The translations under genes were made by a program, and so were the position numbers. A DNA stretch of 64,000 nucleotides from Chrysoperla carnea (taxonomy: Eukaryota; Arthropoda; Insecta; Neuroptera; Chrysopidae). The notes under the pieces are model-generated. The model was not told the origin of the DNA and made no database searches. It worked only from the letters and a program-made list of their open reading frames with translations. Shown piece after piece: positions 11,701 to 23,751 of this stretch. The stretch is taken from the NCBI RefSeq assembly GCF_905475395.1, contig NC_058339.1:79636520-79700519 (forward strand). The letters are read 5' to 3'. Position 1 is the first letter of the stretch, and each line of letters opens with the position of its first letter.

Positions 11701-14369
11701 TGGATGGATAAAAGTTGATGGAATTAAGGCAGTTAAATACATAGAATAGGGTTTTCCAATAAGGATACGTCATAGAAAACAACTGGGTTATTTTCTTTGA
11801 ATTTATCTGAAAAGTGAATGATACACAAATAATTGAAAACCTAAGAGTCAACATTCAACCTAGAATCGAAGTCATACAAAACTCTGACATTCAAATACAG
11901 GCCTGCAAAATGAAGAAAGATTTGATATTTTTAATAATTATTATTCTTTTCACAATATCACTCTTATTGAAATACCTTATTACTTAGGTACTTTGGAAGT
12001 TTATGAGATTTTGATGAGGAAACATTATGTAAAAATCATCAGAGCAGAGTAAATTAAATGATCCTAACGATTATTAAAATTTAACGTCTTCATAAATCAA
12101 TAGTTAAAATAAAAGTATGTAGAATCGATTCTAAAAATTGTGATTTGTATGGAATTTTGAGGGAGATTTCAGAACTCATTTATTCGTCAAATGAGTTGAA
12201 ATGGGAAAGGCAAAATTTATCTCGATTTGTTTCAATTTTCTTAAGGGTTAAAATTGAAAAGATCACAAACAGGAAATTGTTTGGAAATTTCATAAAACTT
12301 GATGAATATAAAACAATTAAAAAAAAATCACTTTAATATTTGGATTGGTCTAAATATTTTTAAGGGTATATATTCAAAAGAAATGAAGTGCTGAACATTT
12401 TGGAAGCCATAAATCTGATCGTATTTTAGGCCAACGATGTCTCACTAGATCAAAAACCCAATATGCACAACACAAGTTTTTCCATAACTCCAACTATAAC
12501 TAGACATAGTAATTAGCATATAAATCATCTCGTATATAAATCATATATATATAGTCAGATGGTCAGACAGACTGAATGAATGTAGCTTACGTTACAGTTT
12601 CCATTTTGTTATATCTCGTACTTTAATCTGTACTGTATAATATAGAGTAGAGAGTTAAAACTCATATATTGAGATATTAGACTGCGACAGCAAAAATAAG
12701 CATATAGCCTACAAGCGAATAAGTACAGAGTGAGGCAGCGAAGGAGGCGATTTTGAAAAAGCATAAAATTTTCCGAATTAATATTTCACAACTTTAAACT
12801 ACAAAAAAATTATTAAAAAAATTAAATAGATTAACATGTAATAGAGTCAAATGTACCTTAAATTTTCTGTAGTTTTTGAAAAATATTGCTATATCCTAGA
12901 AAGGATTTTTTATGGAAATTCTTTATACGACAAAAAGACACTTTCTGGCGAAAAAAGTTTGACAAACAGACCATTGCGTATTGTTAGATAAACTGTACTC
13001 AAAGTAAATTATTGGTTATTGGAGAGGAAGTTGTTATTGCCAGGGAGCATAGCAGGTGGAGGGAACACAAAATAGAAGGTAGAATGAAATGTAACAATTA
13101 CATATTTACATAGCTCCATGAGATTCAATTGGTCGTAATGTTCACACGTTTCTATCGATAGTGCTATAATTCCCGTTGCGATAGTTTGATGCAAGGTAGG
13201 CACTAGAACACATTTTCTTACTATAGAAAATTAGTGGCAATTAATTTAGTAAATGTAAAAGTTTAAACTCCAATAACATGACCTCCAGCATGTTTCACAT
13301 AATGCAGCATTGTCATTGAGGTTTTAATAAATTTTTAGATATATGCTTTTTATCTATCTCTTGCGTGATAGATGAAAAGAAATACATGATATTCTGTCAA
13401 TATTGACTCAAAACACGATACAATTTTCTTAATAATTTAGATAAATGGATGGAATTTCTTTTAACGTTTCTTATCGGCGTTAAAAAAATCGCGCACTTCT
13501 CAACCGACTCTCATTCGACTCTACACGAGAAATGAGAATAGCTTTGTGTTTAAAAGTAATTTAGTTTACTAATCTCATGCATCTCAATTGTAGGAAATAA
13601 AATACTGTTACACATTTTTCCTCATTCGAATTTATAGAAATTTGATATTTAGTTGCCAGATATGCCACCTCCATGTGTAAACTATATTGGATCCTAAAAA
13701 CATTAAGAGAGGCGCGATAAAATTCCAGATTTTCATCTCAACCTGTATTAGAAAATAAAAAGAAAATAATGATTTCGAATACTATTTTTTAAGACAACAA
13801 GCTAATTAAAGATTTCAAGTCATCGTTTCAAGCGAGCACAATAAAATATAATTAATTCTATTGAAAGGTATTTCCGGTATGGTACTTGAAGTTCTTATGT
13901 GAAAGCTATGGTAAAGTTTTTTTCGTCAGAATTTAGCGAGAAATTAAAATGAACTCAATAAGGCTGATTATTAAATTCCAAAGTTTCAGAAATTTTGATA
14001 GTTTAAAACATGTGATAATTATGCCCACGTTCCCAATTTTGACCTTGAATTTTTTTTCAATTATAAGGCGAGAATTTTTTAATATCGCAAAAAAAAGCTT
14101 GGAGTACTGGGAGATTAACATTCATTGAATGGGCAAATCGAGAACTTTGCAGCCGATTATCTCGCGATCTAAACGACCAAAAATGCAGCAACTTCGGGAT
14201 CTCACAGCTAATATTATTCCGAGTCTGTGAAAAAATAGGCCAAATCTGTCGACAATTGCTATCCTGCAGGAAATACCTTGAGTTGTTGCTCAAACGAATT
14301 TGTGTCACTACAACCATATACTGGCTTAAATTTTAAATGCTTATCTAGACAACACTGGTCTAACGCAGG
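8721..14369. other. Long AT-rich noncoding stretch
   Basis: No gene model could be supported on either strand; open frames are short and without recognisable domains. At 10515-10625 the segment CCCGGAGGAAGTTAACGTAATGAGG, split here as CCCGGAGGAAGTTAACG and AATGAGG, looks like part of a dispersed repeat but has no second copy in the window. The stretch could be intergenic or lie in an intron of a gene outside the window. Confidence 0.4.
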
Positions 14370-14556
14370 TAAACAAACCAAGCAAAACAATGCAGGACGA
14401 TAGAATACGGCATATAATTGACTAAGCTAAAACACTGCCCTCGTATGTAACAGCATTAAGCCTTATTAACTTACTTTATTTACTTCAAAATTCCTTATGA
14501 AACCCACATTTTGTTTTCTGAGGTTGATCGTTAGGAAATCAAATAATTAAACTTCA

Positions 14557-14577
14557 TTTATTGAATCAACATTTATT
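14557..14577 (-). terminator. Candidate poly(A) signals of paralog 1
   Basis: Two AATAAA hexamers on the minus strand (TTTATT on the plus strand at 14557-14562 and 14572-14577) lie about 155-170 nt past the stop codon. The surrounding 3' UTR aligns with that of the paralog, where the equivalent hexamers are kept. Confidence 0.55.
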
Positions 14578-14729
14578 CAATCAAAAAATTTTCAAAAAAT
14601 GGTGAAGGATGGTCATTTGAGCAAAATAGAAATAGATGTAAAACATTCATTAGTTGTAAGCCTTTGGGATAGTGTGAGTATAAATAATTGGATATTTTAT
14701 GGGGATGTTTATTCATAGGTTGGAAATGG

Positions 14730-15612
14730 TTAACCTTTATTGGAACAGTGCTCGTAGTAGGGATCACAAGGCCGTGGCGTGATCTGGATTATATAGATAG
14801 GTGGTTTAGGATTATACTTACTACTGCCAAGAAAAATCCGAATAGCTTGGGCAATACTGGAAGCACACAAATCATAGAAAAGACACACTAAACGGGTTTG
14901 ACGAATTTGTACAGGCATGTTGTAGTCATTTGAAGATTCAGCTGACTTAGGTAATGGGCTTTGGTGAACCAAAGTTTTAGAACTTCTTTGATACGGATAA
15001 AACACGGCGGCAATCATTTCACCAACTATCATCTAGACAAAAATCAGTAATTGTTGATAAAAAGAGACCAAATTCAACATATATTCAATTTTACAGCATT
15101 GTGTTTTAATTTTGAAAGTGGACTTTTTGAAGTTTTTCCAAACATATAACTGTTAATTATTCGGAACCGGTGAATTTCACGATGAATAAAAAAAAGGAAT
15201 CAGGTTCAAAAAAAGACAACTGCCAACAAAGAAATTAATTTAAAGAAATAAGGATCAGATTTTTGTTCGAGAAACCAACATTTATTAAGGCATGTTTTCC
15301 AAATGTGAAATCGAAATTGAAATTTTTTCTCAATGCGCCTCCATGTGCTCTACTTTGTAAGTGATATTTGATATTTAGGATCGTTATCAACGAAAAAGCG
15401 AAATTTTGTAATTCAATTAAATTTGAAACAATTGATACCGATTGTAGATTTTTGCACACAAACTTTTAGGTAAAGAGAATTTTTAAAGTTATTCTACTAT
15501 CACCTCGGTAAATTTTATTTAAAAAGTTAAAAAATCAAATAAGCTTACGGAATTGTTAAAAGTTTACAATGAAATTTACCAAAATAAACAAAATAAATTG
15601 TCTTGCTTTCAT
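14730..15612 (-). CDS. Small secreted protein, paralog 1 (two exons)
   Basis: Proposed two-exon gene. Exon 1 is 15580-15612 (MKARQFILFIL), followed by a GTAAAT donor, a 547-bp intron (15033-15579) ending TTTTTGTCTAG, and exon 2 at 14730-15032 ending in TAA. The intron is phase 0. The predicted protein has 111 residues: a basic start and hydrophobic stretch forming a signal peptide probably cleaved after Ala20, then YPYQR, a polar linker, and a core at about 54-73 (IRQTR, Cys61, Cys67, SSIAQ). The tail is proline/tyrosine-rich with two further cysteines (100 and 107). The paralog at 16488-17685 has the same exon size, phase, splice sites and core, which is the main support for the model. Four cysteines could pair in an extracellular protein. 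I do not recognise the family; the function is unknown and no expression evidence is visible. Exon 2 alone starts with an ATG, but that start would remove most of the signal peptide. Confidence 0.72.
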
Positions 15613-16299
15613 TTTTCTGTGTTTGATTATTTTCTTTGCGAGTTCCCAATGTTTGCAAACTGATTAAAATATTGGTTCCAAATAAAATAGAAGAAATAAA
15701 TTAGTATCGATGCTGGTTCAAATAAAATAAGGCCACGTGTTATCGATTGATTATGAATTGATAAGTATAAATTATTTGTAATCAATTAGTAACTTGAAAG
15801 CAAGTGATTGCTTTCATCCCGATAATTGAAATCAAAATTTCCATAATCTGTACATCTGTGATCAAATTTTGACCTGCGATATATAAATTCTACATCGAAT
15901 TTCCACCCAAAAATTAAGAAGCCATATCTCGTTAATGATACATCGTATTCTAATTTGCACTTCCTGCATACTCCTTTTTGGTGAAAGTTCCTTGTGGTAT
16001 TGTAGACATTTGTTCTATAATCACCTGGAACAACCTATAAAAGATACTTTAAGCAATTGTTTTGAGTAATCCGCAGTTGTATCAAAAATTGTGCATGCAT
16101 GTTCTACCCACAAGCAAGCAAAAGTGCCTAAGCTATGGCTTCTGTGACAAAAACCGTTATATAGACAGCAAGCCAATAAATGAACATCAATAAATGAACC
16201 TCATGTGTAACAGCCATTAAATCTGGTTACTTACTTCATTTACTTCAAAATACATCAGGAAAAATCTTTGGTGAAATGATTCGTAAGAAATTAAAAATA

Positions 16300-16331
16300 A
16301 TTTATTGAATGTATTAAGTACATTTTTATTC
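16300..16331 (-). terminator. Candidate poly(A) signals of paralog 2
   Basis: Two minus-strand AATAAA hexamers lie about 160-190 nt past the stop codon, in 3' UTR sequence aligning with that of paralog 1 (shared TTATTGAAT, TATTCAATCAA and GTAAGCC blocks). Confidence 0.55.
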
Positions 16332-16487
16332 AATCAAATAATTTACAAAATATTGAAGGGTGGTCACTTGAACAAAGTAAAAATTGAAATAAAAGATCAA
16401 TAAGTTGTAAGCCAATGGCGTGATAGGGTGAGTAATTATCTGAATATTAAATAAGGATGTTGATACTTAGATTCGAAATGGTCTTAT

Positions 16488-17685
16488 TTACCGGCCATAC
16501 ATATAAGGGTTATTCTGTGCTTCTGGTGGATAATTTGGACTTTGGTAGGGAAACCCAGGATTTTGGTAGATAACTTGCTTACTAGCCCCACCACCTAAAA
16601 TACCACCTAAAATACCTCCACCGCCACCACCACCACTAAGGCCAAAAAGACCTCCAATACCACCAATAAATTGAGCTATACTAGTAGCACACAAATCAAC
16701 AAAAATACATAGAAAACGTGTCTGTCGCATTTCCGTTGGCGCGTTGTAGTTATTTTGAGAATCCATTGATTCAGAACGTAGTTGTTGGATCGAAGTTTTA
16801 GGTAGTAAACGTTGCATTATAGTTTCGGGGTTCCGTTGATAAGGATACCGCATAGCAACAATTAATTCACCAACTGTGATCTAGATAAAAAAATTGTATA
16901 TGTATTAATCGTTGAAAAAGTGTAGTTTTCTTCAAATTGGTGTGCAGGAAGATATTAATTCTAGGCAAATGATATCTATGGAATATTTTTTTATAGATTC
17001 CCACCTCAGATATCAAATTATGGTTGAAATATGAGTTAGGGACATACAAAAGTAGCTGTTTTCGACAGATACTAGGCATAAGAAAAGTGAGGAGTGTACG
17101 ATTTCTTGTCATACTTCTTATGTTGAAGCTCATTATGGTGTTCTCATCGATCTGATCGTTTATTTAACGCATATACGAGTATGATTGTTTTGTCCCGGAT
17201 GGTAAGTCGGTAATTCCGTTACAGCGTGAATATTGCCGTGGATTCAATGTCACTTGAAATGAGCTCCACAAAGGATCAAAGGTACATATATAGGCTCTAA
17301 AAGAAAATCGATGAACTATGGTAAGTTGGGTCTTTTGAATAGGTATTTGAAAGCGTAAAAATGTAAAATAAAAAAATTTATTAAAAACAAAAAAAAACCG
17401 ACCGCCTTAAATATAAACTGAAAAGACAAAAACAAATCCAGCAAAGCAACTTTAACAGTCGGGACCCATTATTGAGACGATTTGAATCGGGCTAGTTTAA
17501 TAGGTCCCGGCTGTTCAAGTTCCTGTGCTTGTAAGATTATAAATAGTTAAACTATTTACGACATTATAAATAATTAAATAATCGAATAACCTAATAATAA
17601 AAAGATAATAATAAAAAGATTAAAGGCATAAAAAATTTAATGTTAAATTTACCAAAATAAGTATAGCCAATTGTCTTGCTCTCAT
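16488..17685 (-). CDS. Small secreted glycine-rich-tailed protein, paralog 2 (two exons)
   Basis: Proposed two-exon gene upstream of, and in the same direction as, its paralog. Exon 1 is 17653-17685 (MRARQLAILIL), followed by a GTAAAT donor, a 772-bp intron (16881-17652) ending TTTTTTTATCTAG, and exon 2 at 16488-16880. Phase is 0. The predicted protein has 141 residues: signal peptide with probable cleavage after Ala20, YPYQR at 23-27, a Gln/Ser/Asn-rich linker, a core at 62-81 (MRQTR, Cys69, Cys75, TSIAQ), a glycine-rich hydrophobic segment at about 82-110 with a run of seven Gly, and a Tyr/Pro/Asn-rich end finishing YMYGR. Exon 2 has no ATG at its 5' edge (it starts ATC), so the short first exon is needed to supply the start and signal peptide. 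The only cysteines in the mature part are the C-x5-C pair. Family and function are not recognised; the glycine-rich tail recalls cuticle, silk-like or antimicrobial secreted proteins, but that is only a composition resemblance. Confidence 0.75.
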
Positions 17686-17700
17686 TTTCTTTAAATATTT

Positions 17701-19685
17701 CAACCTTTTGGTGTTAACGAATTTTTGATCGCACTTGAATTTTCAATATTAGATCGAAATGCAATTTGATCGAAATTATAAATCAGTTTATATGCTAAAG
17801 CAATTAACATTTTTTCGTTTCATAATAAATTTTTAAACAAATATTTATAATAATTTTGAAATAGTATTTTATTTATAATGACTTGTAGACTTGAAAGAAA
17901 TATAATTTGTTTGTTCCGGAAATCTAAATGAAAGAAATCTGTATCTGTAAGTATATTCGATTGTGATCATCAGCTGAACAAAAGGTAAGTATACGATCGT
18001 TCTGATATTATGATAGGTTTTATATTACTTGCAGAATTCACTTTTAGGACATTTGGCTCTGAAAACTGTATCAGAAAATTAAATGGTGTTTATAGAGCAC
18101 ATAAAAATTTCTAACTTTAAAGATTTAATAACTAAAATTTTTGATGCTATGAACATAATATTTTATATTTACTATGTTTTATTCAAGGGAGAGCTAAGGA
18201 AAAGTCGCCACTTTTGGCCAAATAGGTTTATCAGAATAAAAATTTCAATCATTCTTTATCATAATAAAAATCTATGTGATATGTTGTGACTAATTTTTAC
18301 AATGCCTTCTTGTTGACATTATTTGAGTTTGCCTTATTGGGAAAAGAAAAACAATGTTAATATACGACAAACAATGAGAAACCGTATTTACTTCGGCTTA
18401 GGATTTTTCATCCCTAAGCACTGTATACAGGGCTTATGGTAAATATTATTAAAATTCAAATAATTTTATTCTCAACATGAAAAAACTGGAAGATTTTTCC
18501 GTGTGAAAATGCTTTTATGGGTGTCATAATGTGTTAACGTGAGATATGACATACATGAAATATTATATTTTTCTGAGTAGCGTGTGCAGGTAAGGAGCAG
18601 TTGGCTAAAATTTCCCATATCTAGATGAATTACAATTGCTTCAAATTCAAAGTAGGAAAGTTGAAACAAGGAAATAGAGCTAATAGAACTCTTAGGAAAA
18701 TAATACTCTAAAAGAGAAGAGAAGAAAAAGGGAAGGTCAAAGATTGAAGACTTACAAGCTGATTAAAGAGAATCAGCTTAATGATAATAAGGAAAATGAA
18801 GATACTAATGTAAAGAGTATGCACGGAATTTAAATATGGATATAATAATTTCATTAAAACACATACCTAACGAGCAACCAAGGTGAAAATACAAAGTGAT
18901 TTCGTACCCGGTCTCCCCTAATTTAAATTTAATATTTGGAAAATGAAAAAATTTACTTGCTAACAAATTAAGAATGTTTTTGTGTGAACCAAGAACATAT
19001 TCTTTGAAACTAGTTTTTTTTTAGTGTTATATTTACGTGAATGAGAAATATGGAAAAAAGAAGAAGAATTTTGTACACATTTAACCGTATGGTACTTCAA
19101 AATTAAACTAGATTACGAAAGAAGATATTTACTTAAATTTCCCTTGAACGTGACAATACAGTCATTTCTATGTATAGCGCAATTTTTGAATATAATATTC
19201 TTTTACCTACTTGTTAATTCTTCTTTAAAACCTTTGTCAAATGCGAGGGACGATATTTTGTAGTTACATGCGGAAATAATTTTAATAAAACATCAAACTG
19301 TTATCCTCGTAAAAACTTCCACGAATGGACAATGAAACCATTAAACTCATCATATATGGGTCATCATAAAAACGATTATTCTTTTAATAAAAATGTTTAT
19401 CGTTTATGTTCGTAAAGCATTAAATAGTTTTAAATGATGCGTAAGCTTTATAAAATATAAATACATGTATGTGTTTATAATACAAGATGCTTTAAAAATA
19501 TTGAAGGTGGAATTATATTACTACTCCCCTAATCAAAGAGAGAATTCAATTAGAAATCTTCAGATCTATAAATAAAATCACAGTGGCAACTTTTTTGTCA
19601 CGTTCAAAATAGCTTAAAGGAATGTTTTTGTGAAAATTGCAGAAACGATTTGTAGATCGAATTTATTCGATTGTCTTAAGGAATA
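17701..19685. other. Upstream flank of the gene pair, nothing recognised
   Basis: Searched for a third paralog exon (11-codon MxARQ signal exon or the RQTR core) without success. AT-rich noncoding DNA. Confidence 0.45.
17777..17783 (-). promoter_or_regulatory. Possible TATA box of paralog 2
   Basis: A TTTATAAT-like element on the minus strand sits about 95 bp upstream of the start codon, which would allow a short 5' UTR. In DNA this AT-rich such matches are common by chance, and paralog 1 has only a weaker counterpart near 15766-15772. Confidence 0.15.
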
Positions 19686-19689
19686 AACC

Positions 19690-19990
19690 ATGGAAAAAAC
19701 CCAAAAAAAAAAGGATAAAAACATTTATTTTTTTCAATTTTAATTAAACTCATGTTATAAAGTAGTTTTGACCTAAAATTGACAAAAATCGAGTTTGTTT
19801 GAATGTATTGTCGCCTTTCTTATAGATATGATGTTGTTTATTAAAGTTTCGAGCCATATGAAGATATCTCGAGAACTATAATTTAGAATTGATTTAAGTT
19901 TGTGGCATCGTTTTCTCTTTCAAATTTTTCTAAACGATGTTCGTGAATATTGACGAAAATATTAATTTTTTGTTATTTGCCAATAATTGG
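19690..19990 (+). repeat. Diverged single satellite monomer
   Basis: Order of blocks matches one monomer of the 38.6-39.5 kb array: TAAAGTAGTTTTGACC, AAAAATCGAGTTTGTTTG, then GATATCTCGAGAACTATAA. The GGTACC palindrome is not preserved, and no R1 sequence surrounds it. Confidence 0.5.
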
Positions 19991-20391
19991 AAGAAATATA
20001 AAAAATTTATGAAACAATAATTTGTTTACAATATCTACGAAAATATAAGTGGAATTGTTAAAGCGAGCGTGAGCAAAATTTTCATAATACAAGTGCTGAC
20101 CGGTTAATAATCACATTCATGTGTGTAACATGACAATATTTTCCTAACAACATGCAGACAAGTTTCTCCCTCATAATGTAAGAGATTCATTGTATTTATG
20201 CGTAACAGATATTATTTAATGTAAAAATTTTCATATTATTATTATTATTATTATTTAATGTTTATATACATAATAATGTATAAAATAGTGAGCTAAAATT
20301 GTTTTAAGCTTCACTAAACTTCATTTTCTAAAATGAAAATAATGATTATAATAAATGTGAATATGAAAAGGAAGAGATAGATAGTCTAGAT
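19991..20391. other. Noncoding with a short (ATT)n run
   Basis: A trinucleotide run lies near 20237-20256. The last 50 bp is the left member of a direct repeat flanking the M5 element that follows. Confidence 0.45.
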
Positions 20392-21162
20392 CTAGGAGCT
20401 GGTGTGGTATTTGTCAGGCAGAATGATTGGAAATTTAAAAGGCTGTTGCCCAGGGTGGCATACTTTTTTCTGTATCTCAACCAAGCATTCAGAATATACT
20501 TTAAAATTTCATATTATTTAATGCGTTTTAATATACACTCAAAAAATTAATATAAGTTTAGAAGTATAGAACAAAACTAATTTTCTAAACTAAAGGCTAA
20601 AAAAACAGCCATTTGCGGAACAGAAACAACCCTTTGATGCATTAATTGGCTAAACCTTAAACGCGTTTTCCTCGAAATCTGGTTCTGTTGTCCTTTCGGC
20701 ATCCCAACAGAATCAGCAAGTACGTAATTTTGGCCAAAAAAAAAGAAAAATAGTATACATCACACGAGCAGAAAGTTTGAGTCCTGAACTGCGCGCCATG
20801 ATCATATCGCGCAGTGCTGGAATCTTAAAGTTACTGCCCTTGTAGTACAATATACTATTTCTCCTCTAGGGGCGAAAAGTATTCAACTTTCATTCCAATG
20901 TGCCAGATGAATTTGCCGCTTTCTACATTAGTCGAGTAGAAAAATAATATACACATAATGGGAACATTTTTATGCCATAAATAATTACATTTCAGCAAAA
21001 TACGTCAATGTTTGGTCTAAAAGACAGAAAGACACTTCAAAAAGAAATTCCTAGTTACCTACATTGTTTTAGAGGCAATTTTTGTAAGGTACAATCTTTC
21101 CAACAGTCTGTCTTTCCATTCGTTTTGAAATAAATGTCAAACACTGTGCCTGGTTCAAGACC
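20392..21162. mobile_element. M5 terminal-inverted-repeat element, about 770 bp
   Basis: The left end, CTAGGAGCTGGTGTGGTATT and onward to GGAAATTT (20392-20443), is the imperfect inverse of the right end (21117-21162, with AAATGTCAAACACTGTGCC). The interior has no coding capacity and does not clearly match the interior of the 40.3-kb copy. The flanks at 20339-20391 and 21180-21233 are direct repeats of each other. Confidence 0.55.
20789..20814. repeat. Short GC-rich palindrome
   Basis: CTGCGCG and CGCGCAG flank a centred ATGATCAT, giving a 26-bp near-palindrome in otherwise AT-rich DNA, inside the M5 element. Confidence 0.6.
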
Positions 21163-21167
21163 TATAA

Positions 21168-21196
21168 TAATGATAATAATAATAATAATAATAAAT
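21168..21196. repeat. (ATA)n microsatellite
   Basis: About nine ATA/AAT units at the right edge of the M5 element. Confidence 0.85.
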
Positions 21197-21233
21197 TTGA
21201 ATATATAAAGGAAAGGATAGATACGTAGATGAT

Positions 21234-23438
21234 ATAAACATCAACAGAACCTAAAATACTATTAGAAACTCTCATATGAACTAAATAGAAATGAACAAGC
21301 CCTATCATACATGAACAAGCCCATCATATTATATCATATTTTTGTGGGATCGGTATCAAGGTATATCTTTATGTATGTATCATTCCAAAACCATATTGTT
21401 TAGGTGTACTGTGAAACGGAAAATTATCTTAGGTTCTTTTCTGTGTAAGTAAAACGATATTAATACATAAATTATGTTTCCTTCTACATTAAAAGGGAGG
21501 AGATAGTACTTAGAATCAAAATTTGCATTTATGTGCTTTTTTAAGCCACTAACACTATGTATTTTTAACTATTGATAAAAACAAGTATACCATGGCACGT
21601 GATGTATGACGATGCTACAACATCATATTGTACCATGATTAATATTCTAATGTACATAGAATCATCCCACTGATTGTATCGGAACGCACTGTTTTCTACA
21701 TGTAAACGTTAGAGTTCACTTAAGTGACCGATATCGTATAATGTGTGTCATTGAAATATTGAAAACCCAGCATGTTTCTCTGACAATTATCCACTACTAC
21801 TCTGAACGTCCAAAAACAGTTTCAAATTATATTTTTGACGACTCGGGGGGAGAAGGAGCAGATTTACTTTTCCCACTTATAATTTATTTAGCTATACTTG
21901 GAAATGCGTACAACACAAGAACGCAATAACCTCCTCAAAATTTTGTTGTAAAACTATAAATCAATTTTAGAGTTTTCTCGCCAATAACCTATGATTTACG
22001 TTGAGTCAACGGCAGTCAGTTTTCAGCCTTCGTTTAATTCAAATACTATCTAGTTAATATCAGTAGGTACCTGTCAAGATACTCCGAAATATTCAATGTA
22101 AATTCGACTCTAGGTACTACATCTTAGCATAAATGGTACAGAATTAATAGTTATAGATGCTAACTGGAAATAAAGTTCACCTTTGAATTTTCTTCATTAT
22201 GAAAACACTTTAATGGAAGGGAATTGAATTGGCCTGTCTGTATATTGAACTTTCATTATTCTTTATTGTAGTTAAGATGAAAATTTCTACACAGAAACAA
22301 AATTTTTGTTGGCGCAAAAAAAATATTTTTCGGCTATGAATTTAGGAATTTAGTAGAGGAAGGAGAAAATATTCTTGAAGCGATAAGAAATTTACTTGAA
22401 TTTTTTTACTATTATTTTTTTTTCAGCCAAGAAAACTATTTTCTTGTATAGACTCTAATTCTTTCTCTAGGTTTGTAATAAACTTCGTCAAAAGTTTATA
22501 CATTTAAAATATTAGTAATAATAAACTTTTGTTATAGATGTTCCAAAAATCAATTGGCTAGTTCATTTTAGTGTATTGGCCCGTCTGTCTTTCAACGCAT
22601 TCAATCCAAGCAGACGAAAGAGCTAGCCGAAATTTTTATAGCTTGTACTAGACTTGAAAAATAACTTTCAGGTAAAAAATTACTGACTTTATTAGCTGCA
22701 TTAGCTGTTACTGCGTGCCAAAATTTCAATTTTTCTAAGCAGACGTCTTGGGAATAGTCATAAAACTATCATTTTTTCCAAGGTCCATGATCTTGCATCT
22801 AGAAAAGGAGATTTTGCCGGCTACTCATTGAGAAATTTTCATTATTTTAATGTTATCTACCATTTGATAAAGTCCTGTTGTTATAACTTGGGTCACCATT
22901 TGTTATCCTTTCATCTCCTGCCACCTTTAACTGTATTATTAGAATTTTTTAAATAAAAGTTTGAGCAGCATTCAAATTTGAGTAGATATTGATTTTTTAC
23001 GCTTTTTTTTACCTTTTCATGCATCCTTGCTTACAACTGATGAATAAAGTGAATCGAAGGCTTGAGTTTTACTGCAGCTATATAATTGGGCATTTTATCA
23101 CACGATAAACTCTTGAAGAACTGTTTTAGATCGCACCATGACTTTTAATACTGTATCAAGCGATGAAGCGTATTCCTAAATGAATAACACATATTACGCA
23201 TGATATAATAATAATCAAACGAAGCCCAATTGTTTCTATCGCAAGAGAATAAACTATTTCACATTATATAGTATATCTACCTACCTATAAACAAAATACA
23301 CATATAAATTCCTATTCCCATTCCTATTTACAAAACAGGATCTACAATGTAAACACATAAAAGGGGTTTACAAAATACTTACAACACACATGTAGGGAAG
23401 GGTGTAGAGCCATGGATCAAAATGTCATTTTAATCATC
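21234..23438. other. Noncoding, nothing certain
   Basis: A segment near 22575-22660 (CCCGTCTGTC, then GCCGAAATTTTTATAGC) resembles the central block of R1 and may be a very old R1 fragment. Nothing else was recognised. Confidence 0.35.
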
Positions 23439-23439
23439 G

Positions 23440-23680
23440 AATACCAATTTAAATGTCTCGGTAATGTACTTTATTTCGTTAACTACGATATACACCAACA
23501 GATGTCAGGAAGAGGCATATTTTGCAGTGTATGTTTCAGTTTTTCATAAAAAGGCGGATAAAACGACGTTTTTTAAAAATGAATTTTATCTAGATCGACT
23601 TTTCGCCCCAAAAAACCCCTGCACACTCATTTTCATTAAAACCGTTGGAGCCATTTCCAAGATGTATCAAGATTCGATGA
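23440..23680 (+). repeat. Interspersed repeat R3, second copy
   Basis: Aligns over its length with 8481-8720, with substitutions and small gaps. Contains GATAAAACGACGTTTTTT and TAGATCGACTTTTCGCCCC. Confidence 0.7.
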
Positions 23681-23751
23681 GAATACAATAATTTATTAAT
23701 TTTATCACATTATCCAGACTAGAATATGCAGGAATAATATTATCTGGAAGG

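Larger units (their letters stand above)
14370..17700 (-). repeat. Tandem gene duplication unit (two copies)
   Basis: Beyond the coding exons, matching sequence continues through both 3' UTRs and into downstream DNA: 14437-14500 aligns with 16198-16255 (shared TGTAACAGC, ACTTACTT and ATTTACTTCAAAAT). Intron ends also match. Upstream of the start codons similarity fades quickly, so promoters have diverged or the duplication border lies there. The spacer between the start codon of paralog 1 and the stop of paralog 2 is about 875 bp. I found no third copy in the window. Confidence 0.65.

Noticed and set aside
14688..14891. Plus-strand open frame overlapping paralog 1
   Set aside because: Antisense shadow of exon 2; no splice sites or conservation in the other paralog.
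15235..15459. Minus-strand open frame inside the intron of paralog 1
   Set aside because: Lies between well-supported splice sites and has no counterpart in the longer intron of paralog 2.
16488..16853. Reading the glycine-rich frame as a single-exon gene starting at its internal ATG (position 16853)
   Set aside because: That start leaves no signal peptide and ignores the aligned upstream codons, acceptor site and 33-nt first exon shared with the paralog.
21168..21196. CRISPR-like or telomeric repeat
   Set aside because: A simple trinucleotide microsatellite; no spaced unique units anywhere in the window.
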